NCBI GenBank assembly: GCA_018658605.1
Contig: JABHUV010000394.1
Location: 1-13,701, forward strand
Source: Planctomycetaceae bacterium
Lineage (GTDB): Bacteria > Planctomycetota > Planctomycetia > Pirellulales > Pirellulaceae
DNA: 13,701 bases
Direction: 5' to 3'
Shown: positions 1 to 6,179 of the stretch, in pieces
Numbering within the stretch: the stretch's first letter is position 1
How the letters are laid out: every line of letters begins with the position of its first letter
The notes under the pieces: model-generated
Database searches by the model: none
What the model saw: only the letters and a program-made list of their open reading frames with translations
Told to the model about the DNA's origin: nothing
Position numbers and translations under genes: made by a program

Positions 1-1
1 C

Positions 2-400
2 GCTGCCGCAGAAATTGACGAGAAAAACGACCGCCTGAAGCCGGTGCAAATTCCAACGCGCCGAGACAGCGAGCAATTTAACCGAATTCATGAAACGCTC
101 GCGCGGATTGAACTCACCGACGGATTGACCTTCGCGCAACTCATCACCGAAGCGCAATCTCGAATACCACGTGACGCAACCGTTTTAGCAATTATCCCTG
201 GTGACAATGATCAAACAACCATTGCACTACAAAACATGGCGCGCCGCGGTTTCGCCGTTTCGGTAATGGTCAATGCTTTTGATCCACTTGACTATGCGCG
301 GATCTCAAGTCCTCTCATCTCAGCAGGGATAGAAACCTATCACTTACGCGATGAAGAATCCATCGTTCACGTTTGCCGTAAACAAGCCGTCCGTTTATAA
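2..400 (+). CDS. DUF58 family protein, C-terminal part (5' truncated)
   Basis: The reading frame is open from the window edge (first full codon at base 2) to TAA at 398-400, giving 132 visible residues; the true start lies outside the window. A GTG at 44 is in frame but is internal. The visible part has an alternating alpha/beta pattern: a helix around RIHETLARIEL, a hydrophobic strand TVLAIIPGDND, a helix ending in NMARRGFAV, a strand VSVMVNAF, then SAGIETYHL. This matches the C-terminal end of the von Willebrand A-like fold of DUF58 proteins, where a strand, a helix and 'gi..y.l' close the domain. DUF58 genes commonly sit between a MoxR AAA+ ATPase gene and a TgpA/DUF4129-type membrane protein gene, and a DUF4129 gene does follow 35 bases downstream. 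Biochemical function is unknown. The family call rests on both fold pattern and context. Confidence 0.72.
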   Translation, partial: AAAEIDEKNDRLKPVQIPTRRDSEQFNRIHETLARIELTDGLTFAQLITEAQSRIPRDATVLAIIPGDNDQTTIALQNMARRGFAVSVMVNAFDPLDYARISSPLISAGIETYHLRDEESIVHVCRKQAVRL

Positions 401-435
401 AACCCTCATCAGTTAGTCCCTCATCCTTACCTATC

Positions 436-2310
436 ATGGCTGCACTCAGAAAAACAACTATCGACTATATGGTCATTGCGATCAGTCCGATTCTTGTTAC
501 CTGTATGGTAGCTAGCCTCGCTCTGTTTTTGTCAACAGTATTTCATCCAAGCCCTTTTGAAAGCCGCATCAACCTCGTAATTATCTTTTATTCCGCGGCT
601 ACCGTAGGAATTGCCCGAATTTCAATAGAAGAAGGTAAAGACAAAGCAGTACTTTACGCGATCCCCTTAGCACTTGTTACATTCATTGCATTTTCTGTCT
701 TTAACCCGGCCGACGGACCGCTGTCTTATCTGGCACCGTTGGTTCACATCGGGTTAATCGCCATCACGTGGTGGTCCGCTCATAAACTGACATGGGATTC
801 TACGGTCATCTTTGATCACGATGATTCGAGTGGACAAGGATTGCTGCAAAAAGTTGGTCTCGACAGTGATACCCGTGACCCCTCCGACCGAGAGTCTGAA
901 GAGGTAGCCACTGACACCCTAGGAACGTGGTTCGAACGCTGGCAGATTAATCGCAAAAAACCACACACTCCCGGCGTTTGGGTCGTTTATTATTCCCTGG
1001 CTGCACTACCACTATTCGGGTTGGGCCAGACATTCATCCAAGTCGGGCATCAAGAACTCAGAACGTTCTGCTTCCAATTGGGGTGTATCTACGTAGGTAG
1101 CGGCTTAGGATTGCTAATGACCACCAGTTTCTTGGGTTTGCGGAGATACCTCCGACATCGAGATGTCGAGATGCCACAAGCCATGGCAAACATGTGGCTG
1201 ACTGTAGGCTCCATCATGATCGGGATTCTTATGGTGGGTGCGTTAATCCTGCCAAGACCTGGTAACGGCCCCTCACTCAAGTTTCTAGCAGATGCCTTTG
1301 ATAACGACGATTATGAAACGTCGGAACACGCGATCGGCAACGACGGTTTTGAGTCCGGTCCTAATGGCAACCAATCATCAAACAAAAATAGTGAACCATC
1401 CAGTGGCAAAGGAGAACAACAGGATGGCGGTGAGGGAGAACAGTCAGGTGAGAACGGCCAAGACGACGAGCAAGGCAATAGCGAAGGTGAACAGTCAGGT
1501 GAGAACGGCCAAGACGACGAGCAAGGCAGTGGAGAAGGTGAACAGTCAGGTGAGAATGGCCAAGACGACGAGCAAGGCAATAGCGAAGGTGAACAGTCAG
1601 GCGAGAACGGCCAAGGCGACGACCAAGGCAGCGGAGAGGGGGAACAATCCGGTGAAAGTGGTCAAGGCGACGGGCAAGGCAATGGAGAGGGAGACCAACA
1701 AGCCCAAGAGAGTGAAAATCAACCCGAGCAGAATTCGGCACAGGAACCCCCACCACAATCTACTTCCAATTCGAAAATCCTTGAAAACTTGGTGCAGTTT
1801 CTGACACTGTTGATCTGGATTATTGCTGGCGGAGCGTTACTCTATTTCTTATTCAAGAATCGCACATCGCTACTGAAAGCCGCGAGTGAAATGTGGCACG
1901 GATTTTGGGAATGGCTGAGCAACCTGTTCGCTGGTACTTCTAGCGAAACAGTAACTAAGGCTTCTGACATTTTCGAGACTATTGCCGAACGCCCGCAACC
2001 GTTCGCTACTTTTAACAATCCATTTCAAGGCACTTTGAAGATGTCGCCACGTGAAGTAATCCACTATAGTTTTCAAGCGCTCGAAGCTTGGGCATATGAG
2101 AAAGGCATTGAACGCCGTGGAGACCAAACGCCGAATGAATTCACGCGCGAGGTTGCGAATAATGCGCAAACCATTGGAACCAACATTGAGCAACTTGGTA
2201 AGCTATATTCCCAAGAAGCGTACGCTCCCAACAGCGTAGCGAGTTCCCATCTCCCAGAACTGCAAAGGTTCTGGTCCGTTTTGCTAACGACACCACGCAC
2301 GCCTAGCTAA
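436..2310 (+). CDS. Multi-pass membrane protein with repeat-rich acidic linker and C-terminal DUF4129 domain
   Basis: The protein has 624 residues. Likely membrane segments are at about 13-36, 44-63, 71-89, 96-115, 181-201, 211-235 and 253-272. A strongly acidic and polar linker (about 282-450, rich in Glu, Gln, Gly, Asn, Asp, Ser) follows, then another membrane segment (about 453-474) and a cytosolic-type C-terminal domain (about 535-617). That last domain begins SPREVIHYSFQALEAWA and contains the T-P-N-E-F and LGKLYSQEAYA elements typical of DUF4129. The order (membrane bundle, middle region, membrane helix, DUF4129) resembles TgpA-like proteins. However, the middle region contains 17-residue repeats, and I see no transglutaminase Cys-His-Asp motif. 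The gene follows the DUF58 gene by 35 bases on the same strand and is probably co-transcribed. The ATG at 436 has no clear Shine-Dalgarno; it is used because it opens the first membrane region. Substrate and role are unknown. Confidence 0.85.
   Translation: MAALRKTTIDYMVIAISPILVTCMVASLALFLSTVFHPSPFESRINLVIIFYSAATVGIARISIEEGKDKAVLYAIPLALVTFIAFSVFNPADGPLSYLAPLVHIGLIAITWWSAHKLTWDSTVIFDHDDSSGQGLLQKVGLDSDTRDPSDRESEEVATDTLGTWFERWQINRKKPHTPGVWVVYYSLAALPLFGLGQTFIQVGHQELRTFCFQLGCIYVGSGLGLLMTTSFLGLRRYLRHRDVEMPQAMANMWLTVGSIMIGILMVGALILPRPGNGPSLKFLADAFDNDDYETSEHAIGNDGFESGPNGNQSSNKNSEPSSGKGEQQDGGEGEQSGENGQDDEQGNSEGEQSGENGQDDEQGSGEGEQSGENGQDDEQGNSEGEQSGENGQGDDQGSGEGEQSGESGQGDGQGNGEGDQQAQESENQPEQNSAQEPPPQSTSNSKILENLVQFLTLLIWIIAGGALLYFLFKNRTSLLKAASEMWHGFWEWLSNLFAGTSSETVTKASDIFETIAERPQPFATFNNPFQGTLKMSPREVIHYSFQALEAWAYEKGIERRGDQTPNEFTREVANNAQTIGTNIEQLGKLYSQEAYAPNSVASSHLPELQRFWSVLLTTPRTPS
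1438..1692 (+). repeat. Five tandem 51-bp in-frame repeats (17-residue acidic unit)
   Basis: Units start at 1438, 1489, 1540, 1591 and 1642 and encode variants of EQSGENGQDDEQGNSEG (residues 335-419 of the DUF4129 protein). Copies 1 and 3 differ at a single base, and copies 2 and 4 share the Ser-Gly-Glu-Gly ending, so a 102-bp double unit seems to have been duplicated. Copy 5 is the most diverged. Because 51 is a multiple of three, copy number can change without breaking the frame. This also keeps other frames open and creates spurious overlapping ORFs. Confidence 0.95.
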
Positions 2311-2340
2311 TACAAAAGAAATATCGGCCCTCATGCCATT

Positions 2341-2356
2341 TTCACATTCATGTGAA
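2341..2356. terminator. Hairpin between convergent genes, possible bidirectional terminator
   Basis: TTCACA (2341-2346) and TGTGAA (2351-2356) form a perfect 6-bp stem with a TTCA loop, in the 75-base gap between two genes that converge (stops at 2310 and 2386). The stem is AT-rich and the following T tract is short on both strands, so this would be a weak intrinsic terminator. The position supports the call more than the strength does. Confidence 0.35.
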
Positions 2357-2385
2357 TTTGTGACCCTATTGGTGATTATCTTTCT

Positions 2386-3396
2386 CTAGCGGATCAACAT
2401 ACTGGCTATGGTTTGATCTTCGGCAGCGCGGCGATTGTCCGCGGCGACAACGTCGTAAGTTTTGTCTGCAGTACAAACCTGTACTCGATTTTCAGCACCC
2501 TCTACAGAACGACCATATCGACAAACTAAACCAACAGCGTATTCAATTGCTTCGCTGGTGGCAGGTCCCGTTATCAATGCACTTGGTCCAGTAAAACTTG
2601 CTGGTTCTAAAATCGCGGTGCTTGTCGCCTCAGGCATCGCATGGACATACTCAAGCCTGTCATTTTCTTGTTCGTCGCGACCTAGAATAACTTTGGTTGC
2701 TTCATCCCAGCGGAAGTGTCGTCCTAAGTTTAGGATTTCGTAGTCCCATCGCGAATCGTCAACTTGTATTTGGATTAAGTCATGCACTTTACTACCAAAA
2801 CCTGGCTCAGTTAACGAACAACCAGTAGACGGCGTAGGAATCATATCCTCGGTAAATCCAAATTCTCGTGCCAACGCTATCAAACCTTTGCGACTGCGAC
2901 CGTGAAAATCATATAACTTTTCACGGTCAACCAACCCATCACGTTCCGGCTTGGTTGGCTCTAACACCTTAGCCGACAATGGTCGCAACAACAGATCTTC
3001 CAACCCAGAATAGTTTGAAATCACCTTCAGATCGGACCGTTTCTGGCTCATCGGTCGCTGGCCGACCACTTCGCCGCTAACAATAAATTGAGCATCAACC
3101 GTTTCCATAAACTTATGGGCACGTTGAAACATATAGATTCGACAGTCCACACACGGATTAGCGCCTTTACCATATCCAAACTGGGGCTCACGGATCAGAT
3201 CCAAATAATCCTCTTCCTGGCCAACAACAGTGATGGGCACATTCAAGGCTCGCGCAGCTTGCGCTGAAGTGTCTTGACAACAAGTAAACATAGTTTTGAA
3301 GTTCAAGGCCTCAACTTCAATCCCCTGTTCTTGCATGATGCGTATCGCTAGCATGCTATCCAAACCACCCGACAATAACACGACACAACGCGTCAT
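2386..3396 (-). CDS. PP-loop ATPase, ThiI/MnmA-like tRNA thiolation enzyme with C-terminal NFACT-R-like region
   Basis: The protein has 336 residues. An N-terminal PP-loop, SGGLDS (residues 9-14), is the adenylation motif of tRNA sulfur-transferases such as ThiI and MnmA. CC at 39-40, NPCVDCR (Cys82, Cys85), the SGEVVGQRPMSQ block (107-118) and STGCSL (Cys193) follow. These features fit the stand-alone ThiI-like thiouridylase group, which lacks THUMP and rhodanese domains and is often annotated as tRNA 4-thiouridine synthase or 2-thiouridylase. The region after about 200 looks like the small RNA-binding NFACT-R type domain reported fused to such enzymes; I recall that fusion from the literature and cannot verify it here. 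The predicted role is activation of a tRNA uridine and sulfur insertion in the cytoplasm. The exact tRNA position cannot be read from sequence. The start is supported by GGAG (complement of 3406-3409) 9 bases upstream. It lies 3' of RNase III and a small ORF in the same direction. Confidence 0.85.
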   Translation of the reverse strand: MTRCVVLLSGGLDSMLAIRIMQEQGIEVEALNFKTMFTCCQDTSAQAARALNVPITVVGQEEDYLDLIREPQFGYGKGANPCVDCRIYMFQRAHKFMETVDAQFIVSGEVVGQRPMSQKRSDLKVISNYSGLEDLLLRPLSAKVLEPTKPERDGLVDREKLYDFHGRSRKGLIALAREFGFTEDMIPTPSTGCSLTEPGFGSKVHDLIQIQVDDSRWDYEILNLGRHFRWDEATKVILGRDEQENDRLEYVHAMPEATSTAILEPASFTGPSALITGPATSEAIEYAVGLVCRYGRSVEGAENRVQVCTADKTYDVVAADNRRAAEDQTIASMLIR

Positions 3397-3399
3397 AAT

Positions 3400-3519
3400 C
3401 TAATTCTCCATCCTCTGCACATAAACTGGCCTTGGGCCGCCCTTGCGGCGTAAGGCATTCAAGGCTGCATCATCCTCTGAAATCAATAGTTCAACAACCA
3501 CAGTTTTACTCTGGCACAT
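3400..3519 (-). CDS. Possible small protein (39 residues) between RNase III and the ThiI-like gene
   Basis: An ATG at 3519 opens a frame that overlaps the last 14 bases of the RNase III gene and runs to TAG at 3400-3402, 3 bases before the start of the ThiI-like gene. It therefore fills the intergenic gap almost exactly. The product has a hydrophobic strand-like start (KTVVVELLISEDD), a short helix-like AALNALRR, then KGGPRPVYVQRMEN, which looks like ordinary protein rather than translated noise. GAAG lies 6 bases upstream of the ATG and GGGGAG about 13. An internal GTG at 3501 is another start option, giving 33 residues. I do not recognise a family. It may be translationally coupled to both neighbours. 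Alternatives are an untranslated spacer that is open by chance. Confidence rests on fit to the gap and composition only. Confidence 0.42.
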   Translation of the reverse strand: MCQSKTVVVELLISEDDAALNALRRKGGPRPVYVQRMEN

Positions 3520-4309
3520 TAGATTCTTCAATCTCCCCAAGTGCAACAAGAGCTAGATAGGCAGCCATCTGTTCCGCTTCTTTTTTACTTTTTCCCCATC
3601 CAGGGGCAAACACTTGATCGTCAACGACTGCGGACACGTGAAACTCTTTCTGATGATCCGGTCCGCGTTCGTCCAACAGCTCATAAATCGGAGTTGTTTT
3701 AAATTCGCGTTGAGCAACCTGTTGGAATTGTGACTTGAAGTTCGTTGGTACACCTTCGGAAACGATGTGAGTAACCAACGGTGTGAAATGTTTGCTGATG
3801 AATTCTCGCGCCGCGACGCCACCTCCGTCTAGATATAATGCCGCTAACAACGACTCAATCGCATTTGACAAGATAGATTCGGGGATCACGCCCTGCGAAC
3901 CAATCCCTTTACCGACGATGATTATTTCCTCAACGCCTAGTTTATAGGCAATCGATGCACAAGTTTTTCGGCTCACGATTACAGATTTAATCCTTGTTAA
4001 TTCACCCTCGAGATAGTTCGGGTATTCACAAAACAACCATTCACTAACGACTTGTCCCAAAATTGCGTCTCCAAAAAACTCCAACCGCTCATTAGATATA
4101 AGCTTATGTGCCGCGCCAGAGGTATGTGTCAGAGCGGTCTTCAACAGTTGCTGGTCTTGAAATCGATACCCCAATCTTTTCTCGCACAGTTTCATTTTGC
4201 GCGCAGCTTCCGGGGAAATAACCATGTCTACATCTTGGTTTGCGACGGGAGTTGGCTCTTTGCCAAACCATCCACGAAACCGATGCCATATTGTTTTACT
4301 GGAATTCAT
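3506..4309 (-). CDS. rnc: Ribonuclease III
   Basis: This is the double-stranded RNA endonuclease that processes rRNA precursors and structured mRNAs in the cytoplasm. Numbering here is from an upstream in-frame GTG at 4321 (271 residues). The signature NERLEFFGDA (77-86) supplies Glu78, Glu81 and Asp85; Glu105 in the YLEGELTR stretch corresponds to the next acidic ligand, and Glu156 to the catalytic Glu117 of E. coli. Asn153 stands where E. coli has Asp114. A C-terminal dsRNA-binding domain follows (about 199-265), from FKSQFQQVAQ to KSKKEAEQMAAYLAL. The preferred start is the ATG at 4309 (267 residues) because GGAG sits 6 bases before it, and that GGAG would lie inside the coding region if GTG were used. 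A basic, Trp-containing extension of about 40 residues precedes the catalytic domain. It is the first gene of a three-ORF minus-strand run. Confidence 0.95.
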   Translation of the reverse strand: MNSSKTIWHRFRGWFGKEPTPVANQDVDMVISPEAARKMKLCEKRLGYRFQDQQLLKTALTHTSGAAHKLISNERLEFFGDAILGQVVSEWLFCEYPNYLEGELTRIKSVIVSRKTCASIAYKLGVEEIIIVGKGIGSQGVIPESILSNAIESLLAALYLDGGGVAAREFISKHFTPLVTHIVSEGVPTNFKSQFQQVAQREFKTTPIYELLDERGPDHQKEFHVSAVVDDQVFAPGWGKSKKEAEQMAAYLALVALGEIEESNVPE

Positions 4310-4315
4310 ACGCCG

Positions 4316-4319
4316 CTCC
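4316..4319 (-). promoter_or_regulatory. Ribosome binding site of rnc (decides start)
   Basis: On the minus strand this reads GGAG, followed by 6 bases and then the ATG at 4309. It is one of the clearest Shine-Dalgarno sites in the window and favours the ATG over the GTG at 4321, which would place the site inside the first codons. Confidence 0.6.
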
Positions 4320-4398
4320 ACGGCAGACGAACAGACGCATACAGCAACTGCTCGATGACCCTATGAAACCAGCTGGATTACCATAATGATCTCATGAC

Positions 4399-4450
4399 GA
4401 GTCCTATAGGAATTCAGCTAGTGGTAATTAAGAATTCCTTAAAGCGACTC
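4399..4450. other. Interrupted inverted repeat / stem-loop
   Basis: AGGAATTC (4408-4415) and GAATTCCT (4432-4439) are exact reverse complements around a 16-base loop. An outer pair GAGTC (4399-4403) and GACTC (4446-4450) extends the symmetry beyond an unpaired 4/6-base internal loop. It lies in the divergent spacer and could be a regulatory site or a transcribed hairpin. Confidence 0.5.
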
Positions 4451-4503
4451 ACGCAATTTTGCAAAGTTAGGCAAATCCAACGAGTGAACCGGTTTAGAGA
4501 ATT

Positions 4504-4526
4504 CTAGACCTACATGTAGCGTCTAG
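4504..4526. promoter_or_regulatory. 23-bp near-perfect inverted repeat, candidate operator or hairpin
   Basis: The left arm CTAGACCTAC (4504-4513) pairs with GTAG (4516-4519) and GTCTAG (4521-4526) on the right. Only the AT centre (4514-4515) and one extra C (4520) break the symmetry, so all 10 bases of the left arm find partners. As DNA it is a candidate site for a dimeric regulator of the divergent rnc and mgtE genes. As RNA it would form a compact bulged hairpin. No known regulator motif was recognised. Confidence 0.5.
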
Positions 4527-4681
4527 TATTTACCCGTTATGGTCAATTACTAATCCTCGCCAAGTAACCAAATCATGGCCTAAATCTAAGGGGAAAGACC
4601 AGCAATCATTACAACCCCCATAAACTGTCATTCTGTACTGGTTGATAAAAACCAATTGTTGCAAATGCCAAGCAACGCTAG

Positions 4682-4710
4682 TTGACGGTTTTATAGTTCC
4701 TGCGGACAAT
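4682..4710 (+). promoter_or_regulatory. Possible sigma70-type promoter of mgtE
   Basis: TTGACG (4682-4687) and GACAAT (4705-4710) are separated by 17 bases, the standard spacing. The -35 element has five consensus matches, while the -10 element is weak with four. Use of this site would give a leader of about 80 bases ending in a TTACT/AGTAA hairpin 8 bases before the mgtE start. Planctomycete promoters are poorly defined, so this is tentative. Confidence 0.27.
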
Positions 4711-4796
4711 CAAAATAGACGTATTTTGGGGCACTATTAGAATACGCCGACTCCATATTCTGACGATGCGACGGGTTACTTTGAGTAATAGATACC

Positions 4797-6164
4797 ATGA
4801 TAAACACGCTATATTTGCCGGAACTGCGTGAAATGCTCCACGAGCGTCGCGCCGACGAATTAGCAGAATTCTGTATCGCGGTACATGCGGGTGTCACGGC
4901 TGATTTCATGGAAGGGTTAAATCCTACCGAGATCTGGCAAGTTCTCAAGCATGCCGAACCAGCTAGGCGTTGTGAAATCTTTAGATTCTTAGCTCCAGAT
5001 ACCCAAAGCGCTATTTTGGAAGGCGAAGAACGAAATGAGATCGCCGAACTCATCGACACAATGGTACCCGATGATCGAGTCGACATGCTGGCTGAACTCG
5101 CCGAGGACGTAACCAACGAGATCCTAGCACTCGTATCCCAAGAAGAACGACGTAATATTCTCCGCTTGCGTGAGTATCCAGAAGATACCGCAGGGTCGGT
5201 GATGACAACCGATGTAGCCAAGTTAGATGAAGCGCTAACGGTATCCGAAGCGTTAACCGAATTGGGACGCCAAGCTTCCGAACTGGAAACCATCTATTAT
5301 CTTTACGTCGTCGACGAACCCGACCACCTCCGCGGTGTCGTCTCCACCAAACAACTTGTCAAATCAATCGTCCAGCCAGACAAAACTCTGGGCGAGTTGA
5401 TGGAAGAAGATATCGTAAAAGTAGATGCCTTAGATGACCAAGAGAAAGTAGCGCAGATCGTCGCTAAGTACGACTTATTGGCGATTCCCGTCGTCAACAC
5501 TCAAAATCGCATGCTGGGCATCATCACACACGATGATATTATTGATGTGTTTATCGAAGAAGCGACCGAAGATGTGCAACGCATCGGTGCGGTCAACCCA
5601 CTTGACGAATCCTATCTCAAGACATCTCTGCTGACGCTCAGTTGGAAACGAGGGATGTGGCTAACGATTCTCTTCGTTGCAGCCCTACTCACTGCTTTTG
5701 CCCTTGAGCATTATGAAGACTGGATTGGTAAATACACTTGGTTAGTGATGTTTATACCACTTGTAATTTCCGCTGGTGGAAATTCTGGAGGCCAGTCTTC
5801 GACATTGATTATATCCTCAATGGCTCGAGGTGAAATTGCACTATCAGATTGGTTCAAAATCATCAAACGAGAAATCGCTATGGGATTAATTCTCGGTTCA
5901 CTACTGGGTGGGCTAGGCTATATCGCCGGTTATTTCACCGCTCCCTCACCAACGCTGGCACTGATTATTCCAATCACTGTCCTGCTCGTCATCATGTGTG
6001 GTACGCTTGCTGGTTCCATGCTTCCACTTTTCTTTAGGCGTCTCGGCTTAGACCCCGCCATGATGAGCAATTCGTTCGTGGCAGGAATCGTCGACATCCT
6101 CGGCATCCTCATCTACATGAATGTTGCTCAAATTGCCTACCGCATTTTAGAATCCAGCAACTAG
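4797..6164 (+). CDS. mgtE: Magnesium transporter MgtE
   Basis: A 455-residue Mg2+ channel/transporter of the inner membrane, of normal family length. An acidic helical MgtE_N domain (about 15-125) is followed by two CBS domains (about 127-195 and 198-255), which in the family sense cytosolic Mg2+ and, with the N domain, close the pore. A connecting plug helix follows, then about five membrane helices (about 282-450). The membrane domain carries the family signature SAGGNSGGQSS (325-335), LDPAM around Asp419, and VDILG with Asp433. Asp433 lines up with the pore aspartate (Asp432) of the Thermus thermophilus protein, as I recall it. The start ATG at 4797 has no clear Shine-Dalgarno, but the N-terminal MINTLYLPEL leads directly into the N domain. 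The gene is alone on its strand: divergent from rnc and convergent with the glycosyltransferase, with stops only 4 bases apart. Confidence 0.96.
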   Translation: MINTLYLPELREMLHERRADELAEFCIAVHAGVTADFMEGLNPTEIWQVLKHAEPARRCEIFRFLAPDTQSAILEGEERNEIAELIDTMVPDDRVDMLAELAEDVTNEILALVSQEERRNILRLREYPEDTAGSVMTTDVAKLDEALTVSEALTELGRQASELETIYYLYVVDEPDHLRGVVSTKQLVKSIVQPDKTLGELMEEDIVKVDALDDQEKVAQIVAKYDLLAIPVVNTQNRMLGIITHDDIIDVFIEEATEDVQRIGAVNPLDESYLKTSLLTLSWKRGMWLTILFVAALLTAFALEHYEDWIGKYTWLVMFIPLVISAGGNSGGQSSTLIISSMARGEIALSDWFKIIKREIAMGLILGSLLGGLGYIAGYFTAPSPTLALIIPITVLLVIMCGTLAGSMLPLFFRRLGLDPAMMSNSFVAGIVDILGILIYMNVAQIAYRILESSN

Positions 6165-6179
6165 CAACTCATTCGCTAG
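6161..6179. terminator. Small inverted repeat at the convergent stops of mgtE and the glycosyltransferase gene
   Basis: CTAGC (6161-6165) and GCTAG (6175-6179) flank a 9-base loop and overlap the ends of both convergent genes (stops at 6164 and 6169). The stem is short and no T tract follows, so evidence for an actual terminator is thin. Transcripts of the two genes must overlap at their 3' ends unless stopped here. Confidence 0.2.

Larger units (their letters stand above)
4322..4796. other. Gene-free divergent spacer between rnc and mgtE
   Basis: About 475 bases without a credible gene. It should hold the outward promoters of both flanking genes. Visible structure: an interrupted stem-loop at 4399-4450, a near-perfect inverted repeat at 4504-4526, two small hairpins at 4639-4654 (TGGTT/AACCA) and 4658-4676 (GTTGC/GCAAC), and a TTACT/AGTAA hairpin at 4776-4788 just before the mgtE ATG. 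I see no tRNA and nothing I can match to the M-box or another Mg2+ riboswitch, though that cannot be excluded by eye. Confidence 0.7.

Noticed and set aside
44..400. A complete 118-residue gene starting at GTG 44
   Set aside because: The same frame is open back to the window edge, and the product begins in the middle of a DUF58-like fold, so the GTG is internal to a truncated gene.
1292..1804. A 170-codon plus-strand ORF in another frame over the repeat region, plus minus-strand ORFs in the same place
   Set aside because: The 51-bp repeats keep every frame free of stops. The products are low-complexity Lys/Arg or Ser/Pro/Cys repeats, while the overlapping DUF4129 frame has membrane helices and a recognisable domain.
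2341..2356. TTCACA-TTCA-TGTGAA as a CRP/FNR-type binding site
   Set aside because: The half sites are in the opposite orientation to the CRP consensus (TGTGA-n6-TCACA), and the element is between converging gene ends, where a promoter operator is not expected.
4394..4507. A 37-codon plus-strand ORF in the rnc-mgtE spacer
   Set aside because: No Shine-Dalgarno, no recognisable product, not packed against neighbours, and its end runs into the inverted repeat; length is compatible with chance.
4720..4796. Mg2+ riboswitch (M-box) in the mgtE leader
   Set aside because: Only small hairpins are visible and I could not match conserved M-box segments; the likely leader is also short. A covariance-model search would settle it.
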